Of a stretch of 64,000 bases of DNA, positions 19,781 to 28,281 are shown one piece after another (the stretch's first letter is position 1; each line of letters opens with the position of its first letter). Both the position numbers and the translations under genes were made by a program. The stretch comes from Streptomyces sp. TLI_235. Lineage in GTDB: Bacteria; Actinomycetota; Actinomycetes; Streptomycetales; Streptomycetaceae. Where the stretch lies: NCBI GenBank assembly GCA_002300355.1, contig NSGV01000001.1, positions 992,001 to 1,056,000 on the forward strand. The letters run 5' to 3'. The notes under the pieces are model-generated. The model searched no databases and had not been told where the DNA came from. It saw only the letters and a list, made by a program, of their open reading frames with translations.

Positions 19781-19806
19781 GGAATCTTCGTCGACGGCCG
19801 AGCGTT
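19781..19806 (+). promoter_or_regulatory. SigR-type promoter of rbpA
   Basis: GGAAT (19781-19785), exactly 18 bases, then GTT (19804-19806) matches the Streptomyces SigR consensus GGAAT-N18-GTT. It lies about 65 bp before rbpA. rbpA is a known SigR (thiol-oxidative stress) target in S. coelicolor, so position and identity agree. Confidence 0.8.
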
Positions 19807-19868
19807 GACCGAACGACGAAGACAGCGACCACTAGTCCTGTGGGCCATAAGCCCGGGAGGCACGATTC

Positions 19869-20243
19869 ATGAGCGAGCGAGCTCTCCGCGGCACGCGACT
19901 CGGGGCCACTAGCTACGAGACCGACCGTGGTATCGATCTGGCTCCCCGCCAGACCGTCGAGTATGCATGTCAGAACGGACACCGCTTCGAGGTTCCCTTC
20001 TCCGTGGAGGCGGAGATCCCCTCGGTGTGGGAGTGCCGTTTCTGCGGCCAGGAGGCCGTGCTCCTCGACGGCGAGGAGCCGGAGGAGAAGAAGACCAAGC
20101 CGACGCGCACCCATTGGGACATGCTGATGGAGCGTCGGACGCGCGAGGAGCTGGAGGAGGTGCTGGCCGAACGGCTGGCCGTGCTCCGGTCAGGTGGCAT
20201 GAACCTCGCGGTGCACCCGCGCGACAGCCGCAAGAGCGCGTGA
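19869..20243 (+). CDS. rbpA: RNA polymerase-binding protein RbpA
   Basis: The protein has 124 residues, the family's usual length. The order fits RbpA: an N-terminal tail (ALRGTRLGATSYETDRG), a zinc-ribbon-like core with Cys in YACQNGH and ECRFCGQEA, the basic linker KKTKPTRTHWDML, and the C-terminal sigma-interaction helices (RRTREELEEVLAERLAVLR). It binds RNA polymerase with the principal sigma factor, stabilises the open complex and affects rifampicin tolerance. GGGAGG precedes the ATG. A SigR promoter lies upstream and a strong terminator 42 bp downstream, so it is monocistronic. Confidence 0.97.
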   Translation: MSERALRGTRLGATSYETDRGIDLAPRQTVEYACQNGHRFEVPFSVEAEIPSVWECRFCGQEAVLLDGEEPEEKKTKPTRTHWDMLMERRTREELEEVLAERLAVLRSGGMNLAVHPRDSRKSA

Positions 20244-20284
20244 GGTCCTCCCCCGGCGCTGCTGGGGGGCGGCACCGACAACCG

Positions 20285-20317
20285 CGAAGGGCCCGGACGA
20301 TCCGTCCGGGCCCTTCG
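20285..20317. terminator. Strong hairpin terminator after rbpA
   Basis: CGAAGGGCCCGGACG and CGTCCGGGCCCTTCG form a perfect 15-bp stem with a 3-base loop. It lies between the convergent rbpA and fxsA genes and can end both transcripts. Confidence 0.9.
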
Positions 20318-20398
20318 GCATGCCCGCGCTCCGACGGCGGCCGGCACGCCGACGCCCCCGCGCGCGCGGCCCGGGGGCGTCGGGGAAGGCTGCGCGGG

Positions 20399-20998
20399 TC
20401 AGTCGGTGATCGGCGGGCGGTACTCGGTGTCCGGACGCGGACCGGCGCCCGGCTCCACCACCTCGCCCTGGATCACCGTGCCGCCGGGGCGGTGGATGCG
20501 CAGCTGCTCCTGCAGCCGCATCGCGTCGGCGAAGCGGTCCTCACCGAGCGGCGCCGTCGAGTTCAGCACCCCGCGGGCCGCCCGGCGGGCACCGGCCCGC
20601 CACAGCGCCCGGGTGGGCGGGAAGAGCAGCGTCAGCGCCAGCACGTCCGACAGGAAGCCGGGCACGATCAGCAGCACGCCCGCCAGGACGGTGAGGGTCG
20701 TCGCGGTCTGTGCCTGGCGCGGCTTCGGGTCGCGGCTCTGCTCGACGGCCGCGGAGAAGGCCTTCAGGCCCGCCCGCTTGATCAGCCAGCCGCCGGCGAA
20801 CACGCCGGCCAGCAGCAGCACCAGCACGCTGAACCATCCGGCCACCGAGGCGACCACCGTCAGCAGCCAGATCTCCAGGACCAGCCAGCCGGCGACCAGC
20901 AGGGGCAGCACCCGGCGCAGCGTGCTGCGGCGTGCGGGCCGGGCCGGGGAGGCTTGCTCGGACACGTACGAATCCACTCCGTCGCGGTGCTCTCCCAC
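20399..20998 (-). CDS. fxsA: FxsA-family membrane protein
   Basis: The 199-residue protein has four hydrophobic segments (about 28-60, paired, and 98-125), with the conserved EIWLLTVVASVAG, FAGGWLIKRAG and VPGFLSDVLALTLLFPPTR typical of FxsA/YtzA proteins. In E. coli FxsA eases exclusion of phage T7 by F plasmids when overproduced; its normal role is unknown. The C-terminal 60 residues are soluble and variable. GTG starts at 20998, 20977 and 20965 are all possible. It follows lnt by 22 bp on the same strand, suggesting an operon. Confidence 0.9.
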   Translation of the reverse strand: MGEHRDGVDSYVSEQASPARPARRSTLRRVLPLLVAGWLVLEIWLLTVVASVAGWFSVLVLLLAGVFAGGWLIKRAGLKAFSAAVEQSRDPKPRQAQTATTLTVLAGVLLIVPGFLSDVLALTLLFPPTRALWRAGARRAARGVLNSTAPLGEDRFADAMRLQEQLRIHRPGGTVIQGEVVEPGAGPRPDTEYRPPITD

Positions 20999-21020
20999 CG
21001 GCCGGACGCTCCGGCCGTGA

Positions 21021-22676
21021 CTACGGCACCACCCGGTTCAACGGTTCCGCGTCCTCGGGTGTTCCGCCCGAGCGGCGCCGGCGGACCGCACCGGCCGCGA
21101 CGACACCGCAGGCCAGCAGGCCCGCGACGGCCATCACCCACTCCGGCGCGGCGCCCACCCGGTCGGCCACCGTGCGGGAGTCGCGCAGCGGGACGGTGGC
21201 GTTCAGCACCGCGGGGGTGAGCTCCTGGGTGCGGGAGACCACGGAGCCGTCCGGGGCGATGACCGCGCTGATGCCGCTGGTGGCGGCGATCAGGACGGCC
21301 CGGCCGTGCTCCACTGCGCGCAGCCGGCTCATGGCGAGCTGCTGCTCGGTCTGGCCCTTGCGGTTGTAGGTGGCGTTGTTGGTCTGCACGACGAGGACCC
21401 GGCCGCCGTCGGTGACGGTGTCGCGGACGATCTCGTCGTAGGCCACCTCGAAGCAGATGACGTCGCCGATCCGGGCCGGGCCCAGCTGCATCACGCCGTT
21501 GTGGTCGCCCGGGTAGAAGTCGCGGGCGACCCGCTGCAGGCGCTCGATCACCTTGGACAGCTCCGCGCGGAACGGCACGTACTCGCCGAACGGCACCGGG
21601 TGCTGCTTGGTGTACGAGGCGCCGGGGCCGGTCACCGGGCTCCAGACGATGCCCTCGTTCTGGACGTGCTGCGCGTCCGGGCCGTCGACCAGGGCGCCGA
21701 CCAGGGTGGGCACGCCGACCGCCCGGACGGCCTGGTCGATCCGCTGGTAGGCGGCCGGCTCGGAGAACGGGTCGAGGTCGGAGGCGTTCTCCGGCCAGAT
21801 GACGATGTCCGGCTTGGGGGCGCGGCCGGCGGCGATGTCCGCGGCGAGCTTCTCGGTCTCGCTCGCGTGGTTGTCGAGGACCTGCATGGGGCGGCCCAGG
21901 AAGTCCATGCCGGGGCGCGGCACGTTGCCCTGGACCAGGGCCACCTTGACGGTGTCCGCGCCCGCGGTCGGCACCGGGACGACCAGGCCGGCCAGCAGCG
22001 CCGCCACCGCGCCGAGGCCCGCCAGCGCGGCGGTCTTCGGCGAGCGCCGGGGGCCGCGGCGCAGCCGCAGCACGGCCCAGGCCAGCAGGGTGCCGCAGAG
22101 CGCCACGGCGAAGGTCACCAGCGGGGCGCCGCCGAGCGCCGCCAGCGGGGTGAAGGGGCTTGCGGTGTTGGCGAAGGCGAGCCGGCCCCACGGGAAGCCG
22201 CCGAGCGGCAGCCGGTCCCGGGCCCACTCCTGGGTGACCCAGAGGCAGGCGCCCCAGAGCGGCCAGGTACGCAGCCGGGAGGTCGCCGCGAGGCCCGCAC
22301 CGAGCGCCGCCACGAACAGCGCCTCGATCACCGACAGGCCGACGGTGGCGTCCCAGCCGACCACCCGCAGCCAGGCGAGCAGTCCGAGGAAGAACGGCAG
22401 GGCGAAGGCGAAGCCCGTCCAGGCGCCCTGGCGGAGGGTGCGGCCTCGGGTCAGCAGCGACAGCGCCGCGACGCCGACGATCGACAGCGGCCACAGGTCG
22501 TACGGCGGGAACGCGGCGACCATGAGCAGGCCGGCGAGCACGGCCAGGCCCGTCCTCGGCAGGCCCGCGCGGATGCGGGCGAGCCGCCCGGGGCGATCGG
22601 CCCGCTCGGGCCGCGGGCGCGCGGCGGTGTCCGCCTCGTCCGCCACCGGCCGCTCCTGTTCCACCGGCAGTGCCAC
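21021..22676 (-). CDS. lnt: Apolipoprotein N-acyltransferase
   Basis: The 551-residue protein has about seven membrane helices in the first 250 residues, then a nitrilase-like periplasm-facing domain. The catalytic triad Glu296 (WPENASD), Lys357 (YTKQHPVPFGEYVPF) and Cys408 (DVICFEVAYDE) matches E. coli Lnt E267-K335-C387. It adds the third acyl chain to lipoprotein N-termini. No polyprenol-mannose synthase domain is fused to it, unlike some mycobacterial proteins. The GTG start has GAGGGA upstream. It is first gene of a pair with fxsA. Confidence 0.93.
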   Translation of the reverse strand: MALPVEQERPVADEADTAARPRPERADRPGRLARIRAGLPRTGLAVLAGLLMVAAFPPYDLWPLSIVGVAALSLLTRGRTLRQGAWTGFAFALPFFLGLLAWLRVVGWDATVGLSVIEALFVAALGAGLAATSRLRTWPLWGACLWVTQEWARDRLPLGGFPWGRLAFANTASPFTPLAALGGAPLVTFAVALCGTLLAWAVLRLRRGPRRSPKTAALAGLGAVAALLAGLVVPVPTAGADTVKVALVQGNVPRPGMDFLGRPMQVLDNHASETEKLAADIAAGRAPKPDIVIWPENASDLDPFSEPAAYQRIDQAVRAVGVPTLVGALVDGPDAQHVQNEGIVWSPVTGPGASYTKQHPVPFGEYVPFRAELSKVIERLQRVARDFYPGDHNGVMQLGPARIGDVICFEVAYDEIVRDTVTDGGRVLVVQTNNATYNRKGQTEQQLAMSRLRAVEHGRAVLIAATSGISAVIAPDGSVVSRTQELTPAVLNATVPLRDSRTVADRVGAAPEWVMAVAGLLACGVVAAGAVRRRRSGGTPEDAEPLNRVVP

Positions 22677-22808
22677 CTGTGCACCATCCCTCTGGCTGTA
22701 CCGCCTGGTCCGTCGGTCCGCCCTGGTGGGGGGCCGTCCGAAGACGGTACCCCGGATCAGTGTGCCTCCGGATGGTCGGGGGGTGCGGGACGGGACCCGC
22801 CCGGACGG

Positions 22809-23639
22809 TCAGGAGGCCGGGGCGGGGGCGGGGTTCGGCACCGGTCGGACCGGGGCGGTGACACGGCGCTGGCCTGGCAGCCGCAGCGGCGGCGGCGCCG
22901 CGGAGTCGGTCGGCGGGCGGAGCAGCAGCAGGGCCGCGCCGGTGAGGGCGATCGCCACCAGGCCGTCCAGCCAGTAGTGGTTGGCGGTGCCGACCACGAC
23001 CAGGAAGGTCACCGCCGGGTGCAGCAGCCACAGCCAGCGCCGGCGGGAGCGGGTGGCCGCGATCAGGCCGACCGCGACCGTCAGCGCCCAGCCGACGTGC
23101 AGCGACGGCATCGCGGCGAACTGGTTGGAGAGACTGTCCGTGGCCGGGTCCCCGTACACCGCCGGCCCGTAGACCCGGGCCGTGTCGACGAGCCCGGTCG
23201 CCTCCAGCATCCGCGGCGGGGCCAGCGGCAGCAGCAGGTGCAGTCCCAGGCCGGCGCCGGTGAGGACGGTGAGCACCCGGCGTATCCACACGTAGTGGCC
23301 GGGGCGGCGCCAGTACGTCCAGAGCAGGAAGAGCACCGTCGCCGGGAAGTGCACCGTCGCGTAGAAGGCGTTCGCAGCGTGCACCAGCAGGTCGCTGCGG
23401 AGCAGCACGTGCTGGACGTCCGCCTCGCCCGGCAGGTGCAGGGTGCGCTCCAGGCTCCACACGTCGGCCGCGTTGCGGAACGCCCGCGGCACGTGGCCCT
23501 CCGCGGCGACCCGGCCCAGGCGGTAGACGGTGTACAGCGCGGCGATGAGGAGCAGCTCACGAACCGGGTGGGGGCGAACGGGGTGCGGGCGGACTGTCTG
23601 CGGCCGGGAGGCGGATGGCGGCGGGTCTGCGGGTTGCAT
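22809..23639 (-). CDS. PAP2-family phosphatase, inositol-phosphoceramide-synthase-like
   Basis: The protein has 276 residues from ATG 23639. Six membrane helices are visible. The lipid-phosphatase motifs lie in the second half: AAMPSLHVGWAL and ANHYWLDGLV supply the two His and the Asp used in the phospho-enzyme mechanism; an early Arg-rich loop (WSLERTLHLPGEADVQ) is typical of the PAP2_3 branch. It may dephosphorylate isoprenoid or lipid phosphates, or transfer a head group. It lies 38 bp behind a TetR gene on the same strand and is probably under that regulator. Confidence 0.85.
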   Translation of the reverse strand: MQPADPPPSASRPQTVRPHPVRPHPVRELLLIAALYTVYRLGRVAAEGHVPRAFRNAADVWSLERTLHLPGEADVQHVLLRSDLLVHAANAFYATVHFPATVLFLLWTYWRRPGHYVWIRRVLTVLTGAGLGLHLLLPLAPPRMLEATGLVDTARVYGPAVYGDPATDSLSNQFAAMPSLHVGWALTVAVGLIAATRSRRRWLWLLHPAVTFLVVVGTANHYWLDGLVAIALTGAALLLLRPPTDSAAPPPLRLPGQRRVTAPVRPVPNPAPAPAS

Positions 23640-23677
23640 GTCCGTCCTGGGGGGAGGGAGTGGCTGTAGGGGTGGGG

Positions 23678-24271
23678 TCAGAGGCCGAGGGCGGGGAGGA
23701 CCACCGCGTCGACGTAGCGGGCGAGGTACTCCGGGTCCGCCTCGACGCCTTCCAGCAGCGGACGGGCGGCGAGCGCGCCGAGCACCATGTGCGGGACGAA
23801 CGGCGCGGCAGGGCAGTCCGGGGCGAGTTCGCCGCGGTCGACGCCGCGGCCGAGCATCGCGGCGAGGGCCGCCGTCTCCGGCTCGACGACCAGCGTGCGG
23901 AAGGCGCGGAGCAGGTCCGGGTCCTTGTGCATCGCCTGGCCGAGGGCGCGCATCAGTGCGGCGTCCCGGAGGGAGGTCGCGCAGCGCAGGCGGAGGAGTT
24001 CGCGGAGGTCGCCGCGGAGGGTGCCGGTGTCGACGTCGGCGGCGGTGATCGGACGGCAACTGCGGAGGGCCGCCGCCACCAGCTCGGGTTTGCCGTTCCA
24101 CTGGCGGTAGAGGGTGGCTTTGCTGGAGCGCGTGCGGGCGGCGATCGCGTCCATGGTCAGCGCGTCGTACCCCACCTCGCGGAGCAGCTCGATCACGGCC
24201 TCGTACAGCTCGCGCTCGCGCTCCTCGGAGAGACGGCTGCGGCGCACCTTCGGCTCGGCGTCCGGCGTCAT
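23678..24271 (-). CDS. TetR/AcrR family transcriptional regulator
   Basis: The 197-residue protein has an N-terminal helix-turn-helix (LTMDAIAARTRSSKATLYRQW, about residues 38-58) and a helical ligand domain with a TetR_C-type tail (about 75-197). GGGAGG serves the ATG. An exact ACGAAAC-N-GTTTCGT palindrome sits 27 bp upstream of its own start, so it probably represses itself and the PAP2 gene behind it. The ligand is unknown, but the cotranscribed lipid phosphatase hints at a lipid or antibiotic signal. Confidence 0.88.
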   Translation of the reverse strand: MTPDAEPKVRRSRLSEERERELYEAVIELLREVGYDALTMDAIAARTRSSKATLYRQWNGKPELVAAALRSCRPITAADVDTGTLRGDLRELLRLRCATSLRDAALMRALGQAMHKDPDLLRAFRTLVVEPETAALAAMLGRGVDRGELAPDCPAAPFVPHMVLGALAARPLLEGVEADPEYLARYVDAVVLPALGL

Positions 24272-24297
24272 GACGACCTCCCGGCGAACGGCAAGGA

Positions 24298-24312
24298 ACG
24301 AAACGGTTTCGT
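24298..24312. promoter_or_regulatory. TetR-type operator
   Basis: ACGAAACGGTTTCGT is a perfect 15-bp palindrome around a central G, 27 bp upstream of the TetR ATG. GAAACNGTTTC is a common shape for TetR-family operators in Streptomyces. Autoregulation is inferred. Confidence 0.7.
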
Positions 24313-24438
24313 ACTCACCCTACGCCTGCGGACGGACCGGGCTTACCTGGGGGACCGGGCGAAGAACAAAGGCGCGTGGGGGCACCTGATGTGGCTTCGC
24401 CTTGTTCGGATGGCCGGCCCCTGTCCGGATTTCGCAGC

Positions 24439-24473
24439 GCACCACGCGCAGCTGGTGTCGCTGCGCGTGGTGC
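24439..24473 (-). terminator. Terminator of the amidohydrolase gene
   Basis: GCACCACGCGCAGC and GCTGCGCGTGGTGC form a perfect 14-bp stem with a 7-base loop, starting 7 bp beyond the minus-strand stop at 24480. Confidence 0.85.
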
Positions 24474-24479
24474 GGTCGC

Positions 24480-26093
24480 TCAGGCCTGGTGGACGGTGTG
24501 GCCTCGGACGACGGTGCGGAGGCAGGTGGGGAGGGGGTGGCCGGGGGTGAGGTCGGGGAGGCCGGGGGTGCCGGAGCGGGGGTCGGTGGACCAGCCGGCG
24601 ACGCGGGAGTCGGGGGCCTGGACGACCAGGTCGTCGACGTCCCAGACGGCGTAGCTGGCGACGGCGCCGGGTACCAGGACGCCGTCGGAGTCCCGGCCGA
24701 GGGCCCGCCAGCCGCCGCGGGTGTGGGCGGTGAACGCGGCCCGGACGGAGATCCGGTGCTCCGGGGTGCGGTGGAAGGCGGCGGCGCGGACGGTGCCCCA
24801 CGGGTCGAGCGGGGTGACCGGGGCGTCCGAGCCGAAGGCGAGCGGGACGCCGGCCCGGAGCAGGGCCGCGAAGGGGTTGAGGGCCGCGGCCCGTTCCGCG
24901 CCGAGCCGCTGGACGTACATGCCCTCGGGCCCGCCCCAGGCGGCGTCGAACGCGGGCTGGACGGAGGCGGTGAGACCGAGTTCGGCGAAGGCCGCGATGG
25001 ACTTGTCGTCGAGGTGCTCGGCGTGTTCGACGCGGTGCCGCAGGGCGCGGACGCGGTCGAGGCCGACCCGGTCGGCGGCGGCGCGGACGCCCTGGACGAC
25101 GGCGTCGACCGCGGCGTCGCCGATGGCGTGGAAGCCGGCCTGGAGCCCGGCCTCGGTGCAGGCGGCGACGTGGTCGGCGATCTGCTCGGCCGTCAGGTAG
25201 GCGGTGCCGGTGACGGGGGCGTCGGGGGTGCCGGCGTCGCGGTAGGGGGCGTGCAGGCAGGCCGTGCGGGAGCCGAGCGCGCCGTCGGCGAAGAGGTCGC
25301 CGCCGGCGCCGACCGCGCCGAGCCGGCGGGCGGTGTCGATGCCGCCGAGTTCGCCCCAGTAGCCGAAGACCTCGGGTCCTTCGCCCTCCGCGGCGAGGGC
25401 GAGGAGTTCGACGAGGTCGTCCTCGGAGGAGATGTCCGGGCCGGCGCACTCGTGCAGTGCGCCGATGCCGAGGGCGGCGGCCCGGGCGAGGGTGGCCCGC
25501 TGGGCGGTGCGGCGCTGAGCGGTGGTCAGGTGGGCGAGGGCGGTGCGGCGCACGGCGTGGTGGGCGTCGCGGCTGAGCGGGCCGTCGGGGTCGAAGCCGG
25601 GGAGGTCGGCGAGGCCGGCGGCGAGGGCGCGCAGGGCGGTGGAGGCGAGCGCCGAGTGCACGTCGGTGCGCGAGAGGTAGGCGGGGGCGCCGGCGGTGGC
25701 GGCGTCGAGTTCGGCGAGCGTCGGCGGGCGGCCCTCGGGCCAGCCGCTCTCGTCCCAGCCGTGGCCGATGAGGACGCCGTCGGTGGTGCGGGCGGCCGCG
25801 ACGATGCGGTCGAGGGCCTCGGCGAGGGTGGGGCAGCCGGTGAGGTCGAGGCCGGTCAGGGCGAGGCCGGTGGAGGTGGCGTGCACGTGGGCGTCGACGA
25901 AGGCCGGGGTGACCAGGGCACCGTGGAGCTCCACCACCTCGTCGGCGGTGTCGGCGTACGCCTCGGCGGCTCCGTCGCTGCCGACCCAGGCGATGTGTTC
26001 GCCCTCGACCAGCATGGCGGTCGCGAAGGGGTCGGCGGGGCTGTAGACGTTGCCGCCGCGCAGCAGCACGGTGCGGTTGGTGCGTTCGGTCAT
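24480..26093 (-). CDS. YtcJ-like metal-dependent amidohydrolase
   Basis: The protein has about 537 residues; ATG 26093 gives MTERTNRTVLLRGGNVYSP, and an ATG five codons earlier is possible. The N-terminal beta-sandwich leads to the barrel motif FVDAHVHA with the first two His ligands. Later GFHAIGDAAVDA and LRHRVEHAEHL supply the other His, and a late Asp lies in AFGSDAPVTPLDP. This pattern is amidohydrolase_3 (YtcJ/exoenzyme regulatory-like). The substrate is probably an amide or carbamate but is not defined for this branch. It lies 28 bp behind an Lrp/AsnC gene and may be controlled by it. Confidence 0.87.
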   Translation of the reverse strand: MTERTNRTVLLRGGNVYSPADPFATAMLVEGEHIAWVGSDGAAEAYADTADEVVELHGALVTPAFVDAHVHATSTGLALTGLDLTGCPTLAEALDRIVAAARTTDGVLIGHGWDESGWPEGRPPTLAELDAATAGAPAYLSRTDVHSALASTALRALAAGLADLPGFDPDGPLSRDAHHAVRRTALAHLTTAQRRTAQRATLARAAALGIGALHECAGPDISSEDDLVELLALAAEGEGPEVFGYWGELGGIDTARRLGAVGAGGDLFADGALGSRTACLHAPYRDAGTPDAPVTGTAYLTAEQIADHVAACTEAGLQAGFHAIGDAAVDAVVQGVRAAADRVGLDRVRALRHRVEHAEHLDDKSIAAFAELGLTASVQPAFDAAWGGPEGMYVQRLGAERAAALNPFAALLRAGVPLAFGSDAPVTPLDPWGTVRAAAFHRTPEHRISVRAAFTAHTRGGWRALGRDSDGVLVPGAVASYAVWDVDDLVVQAPDSRVAGWSTDPRSGTPGLPDLTPGHPLPTCLRTVVRGHTVHQA

Positions 26094-26123
26094 GGGCCCA
26101 GTCTGCACCCCGGGGGCGCCCCG

Positions 26124-26564
26124 TCAGAGCTTCGGGGGTCGCGCCTCGTACGGGGTGGAGAGGACGACGGTGGTGCGGGTGGAGACGCCGGCGGCGGAGC
26201 GGATGCGGGCGAGCAGGTCCTCGAGGTCGCCGGGGGCGCCGACGCGGACCTTGAGGATGTAGTTCTCGTCGCCGGCGACGCTGTGGCAGGCCTCGATCTC
26301 CGGGAGGCCGACGAGCCGCTCGGGGGTGTCGTCGGGCGCGCTCGGGTCGAAGGGCTTGACCGAGATGAAGGCGGTGAGCGCCAGGTCGACGGCCTCGGGG
26401 TTGACGATCGCGGTGTAGCCGCGGATCACCCCGCGCTGTTCGAGGCGGCGCACCCGCTGGTGCACGGCCGAGGTGGACAGGCCGGTGGCCTTGCCCAGGT
26501 CGGTGTAGCTCATCCGGCCGTCCTGCAGGAGCAGCTGGACGATGCGCTGGTCGAGATCCTCCAC
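26124..26564 (-). CDS. Lrp/AsnC family transcriptional regulator
   Basis: The GTG at 26564 (AGTAGG nine bases upstream) gives 146 residues, the usual family length. The N-terminal winged helix (YTDLGKATGLSTSAVHQRVRRL, about 22-43) and the RAM ligand domain (about 65-146, with ALTAFISVKP and ACHSVAGDENYILKVRV) are complete. Such proteins sense amino acids as octamers. Lying directly upstream of the amidohydrolase on the same strand, it may regulate that gene according to an amino acid or its derivative (inference). Confidence 0.92.
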   Translation of the reverse strand: MEDLDQRIVQLLLQDGRMSYTDLGKATGLSTSAVHQRVRRLEQRGVIRGYTAIVNPEAVDLALTAFISVKPFDPSAPDDTPERLVGLPEIEACHSVAGDENYILKVRVGAPGDLEDLLARIRSAAGVSTRTTVVLSTPYEARPPKL

Positions 26565-26824
26565 AACGCGCAAACCTACTCGATGGTGCGGGGCCGCGTC
26601 GCCACCGCGTCGGAACGCCGTCCGCGGCCACGCGCCCCGGGGCCGGAGCGGCGTCCGGGGGCGCACGGGGGGCGGGCCCGGCGGCACATGCCGCGGGAAT
26701 GTGGCGAAGGCCACAGTGCGTGCATCACCGTGCGCCGCCGTGCAGGGTTATGACCCCCCGTCGACGGGAAATGCTGGTGGTGGCCGGGTCCGACGAAGGC
26801 CCGGCCCGATCCGAGGGGGATCAC

Positions 26825-27238
26825 ATGCCTGCTACTGACCAGCGTCCGCGCAGCGAGGACGAGGAACGCACCGCGTTCGAGTACACCCTGGGGGTGGACC
26901 CGGGCGAGGCCGACACGTGGGAGATCGTCCGGGTGCACTGCCCGGCCTGCGACCGCCCGATCGCCCTGATCGGCGACGAGGAGCGGCTCCCGCAGCACGC
27001 CGTGCTGCCCACCGCCTGGCACCCCTTCTCCGCGGCGCTCTGCCCGGGCACCGGCGCGCCGACCGACGAGCTCGCCGAGTGCGAGGAGCCGGCCGAGGAC
27101 GCGGGCGCCGGCCTGGCCGCGCTGCTCTCCCTGCCCTCCGAACTCGACTGGCGCACCCAGCCGTTCTCGCACGCCGGCGCTCCCGGCGACGGCCCCGTGC
27201 GGATCCCCGCGCAGCGTTCCCGCTCCGGCCGGCGCTGA
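26825..27238 (+). CDS. Hypothetical acidic protein with HCPACD motif
   Basis: The protein has 137 residues from ATG 26825, with GAGGGGG six bases before it. It is acidic (ERTAFEYTLGVDPGEADTWE) and carries one CxxC (HCPACDRPIAL) plus single Cys in AALCPGTG and ECEEPAED; four Cys could bind zinc. The C-terminus is basic and Ser/Arg-rich. No membrane segment or signal is seen. The family is not recognised. It diverges from the Lrp gene across 260 bp that contain several Arg/Gly-coding shadows but no clear site. Confidence 0.7.
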   Translation: MPATDQRPRSEDEERTAFEYTLGVDPGEADTWEIVRVHCPACDRPIALIGDEERLPQHAVLPTAWHPFSAALCPGTGAPTDELAECEEPAEDAGAGLAALLSLPSELDWRTQPFSHAGAPGDGPVRIPAQRSRSGRR

Positions 27239-27626
27239 CCACCCGGCGGACGTGACCCCGGCGCCGGGCGGTACTGCCCGGCGCACTCCCCCGGCGGGGT
27301 GCCGCTCGACCGCCGGCCGTCCCCGCGGCCCCGGCCGTCGAAGCCCGTGCGGCACCGCCGTCTCCCCGCACGCACACGCCGCTCGGCGGGTCCCCGTGCC
27401 CGCCGAGTGCGGCTCCGACGTGCCCGGACACCGACGCGCGACGCCCGCCGCTCCGGACGGGGCACGGTCCGGCCGCGCCGCGGACCGGCGGGTGATCCAC
27501 GGGTCGGCCGGGTTGACGGCGCCGCGCCGGGCTGCCGCCCGCAGGAGGGCCGCGTCCGGGCGACAGCGTGCGTGCCCGCTCCCGAGGTGCTCCGTTCCCG
27601 GTGGTGCGCCGCCGTAGGCTGGCGGC
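27239..27626 (+). other. 388-bp stretch without a gene
   Basis: This very GC-rich interval has open frames on both strands but none with protein-like codons, a ribosome site or a known domain. No strong hairpin, palindrome or promoter was seen by eye. It may carry the promoter of the P-loop kinase gene that starts at 27627. Confidence 0.5.
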
Positions 27627-28214
27627 ATGACGGAACTCGGTGATCTCGCGATCCGGCTGGCGGCGCTGCCGCCGTCCCTGGGCCCGGTCCGGCTGGTCGC
27701 GGTCGACGGGCACGCGGGCTCGGGCAAGACCGGCTTCGCGGACAAGCTGGCGGCGGAGCTGGGCGGGGCGCCCGTGGTGCACCTGGACGACCTGGCCACG
27801 CACGAGGAGCCCTTCGGCTGGACGGGGCGGCTGCACGACCAGGTGCTGGCGCCGTTCGCGCGCGGTGAGGACGCCTCGTACCAGGTCTACGACTGGGCGC
27901 GGCACCGGTTCGGGACGGAGCGCACGGTGCCGGCCGCCCCGGTGGTGCTGGTCGAGGGGGTCGGCGCGGGGCGGCGTGCGGTGCGCCCGGTCCTCGCCCA
28001 GCTGTTGTGGATGGAGCTTGACGCCGCGTCCGCGAACGCCCGCGGACTGCTGCGGGACGGCCCGGAACTGGCGGCGTTCTGGCAGAGCTGGATCCGTGCC
28101 GAGCGGGCGCACTTCGCCGCCGATCCGAGCCGGCCGCACGCCGATGTGGCGGTGGACGGGATTACCGGGAGGATCGTCCGGTGCACCCACGGTGAGCCCT
28201 CATCCCCCTATTGA
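27627..28214 (+). CDS. Uridine-kinase-like P-loop NTPase
   Basis: The 195-residue protein has a P-loop VDGHAGSGKTGFADKLA (about residues 29-45), a following LDDLATHEEPFGWTGRL that resembles the DDFY substrate loop of uridine/panthothenate kinases, and VVLVEGVGAGRRAVRP as Walker-B-like strand. C-terminal Arg-rich helices would close over ATP. A small-molecule kinase is likely but the substrate is not known. It stands alone; a strong hairpin follows at 28282. Confidence 0.8.
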   Translation: MTELGDLAIRLAALPPSLGPVRLVAVDGHAGSGKTGFADKLAAELGGAPVVHLDDLATHEEPFGWTGRLHDQVLAPFARGEDASYQVYDWARHRFGTERTVPAAPVVLVEGVGAGRRAVRPVLAQLLWMELDAASANARGLLRDGPELAAFWQSWIRAERAHFAADPSRPHADVAVDGITGRIVRCTHGEPSSPY

Positions 28215-28240
28215 CCTGGGGTATCGCCAGGATTTAAGTT
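28211..28240 (+). promoter_or_regulatory. Candidate promoter overlapping the kinase stop codon
   Basis: TTGACC (28211-28216), 18 bases, then TAAGTT (28235-28240) fits a SigHrdB-like promoter (TTGAC, TAnnnT). Transcription would begin near 28247 and run at once into the hairpins at 28250-28269 and 28282-28321, which would give a short RNA rather than an mRNA. Confidence 0.35.
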
Positions 28241-28281
28241 CATGGCGTCGCGAGATTGGTTGATCTCGCAACCTCTCGACA

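Noticed and set aside
26572-26714. Longer N-terminus for the Lrp/AsnC protein
   Set aside because: The extra 50 residues are Arg/Pro-rich and not family-like; GTG 26564 gives the usual length and has a ribosome site.
27239-27626. Hidden gene in the 388-bp gap
   Set aside because: Several open frames exist but all are Arg/Pro/Gly-rich with no start signal or recognisable motif.
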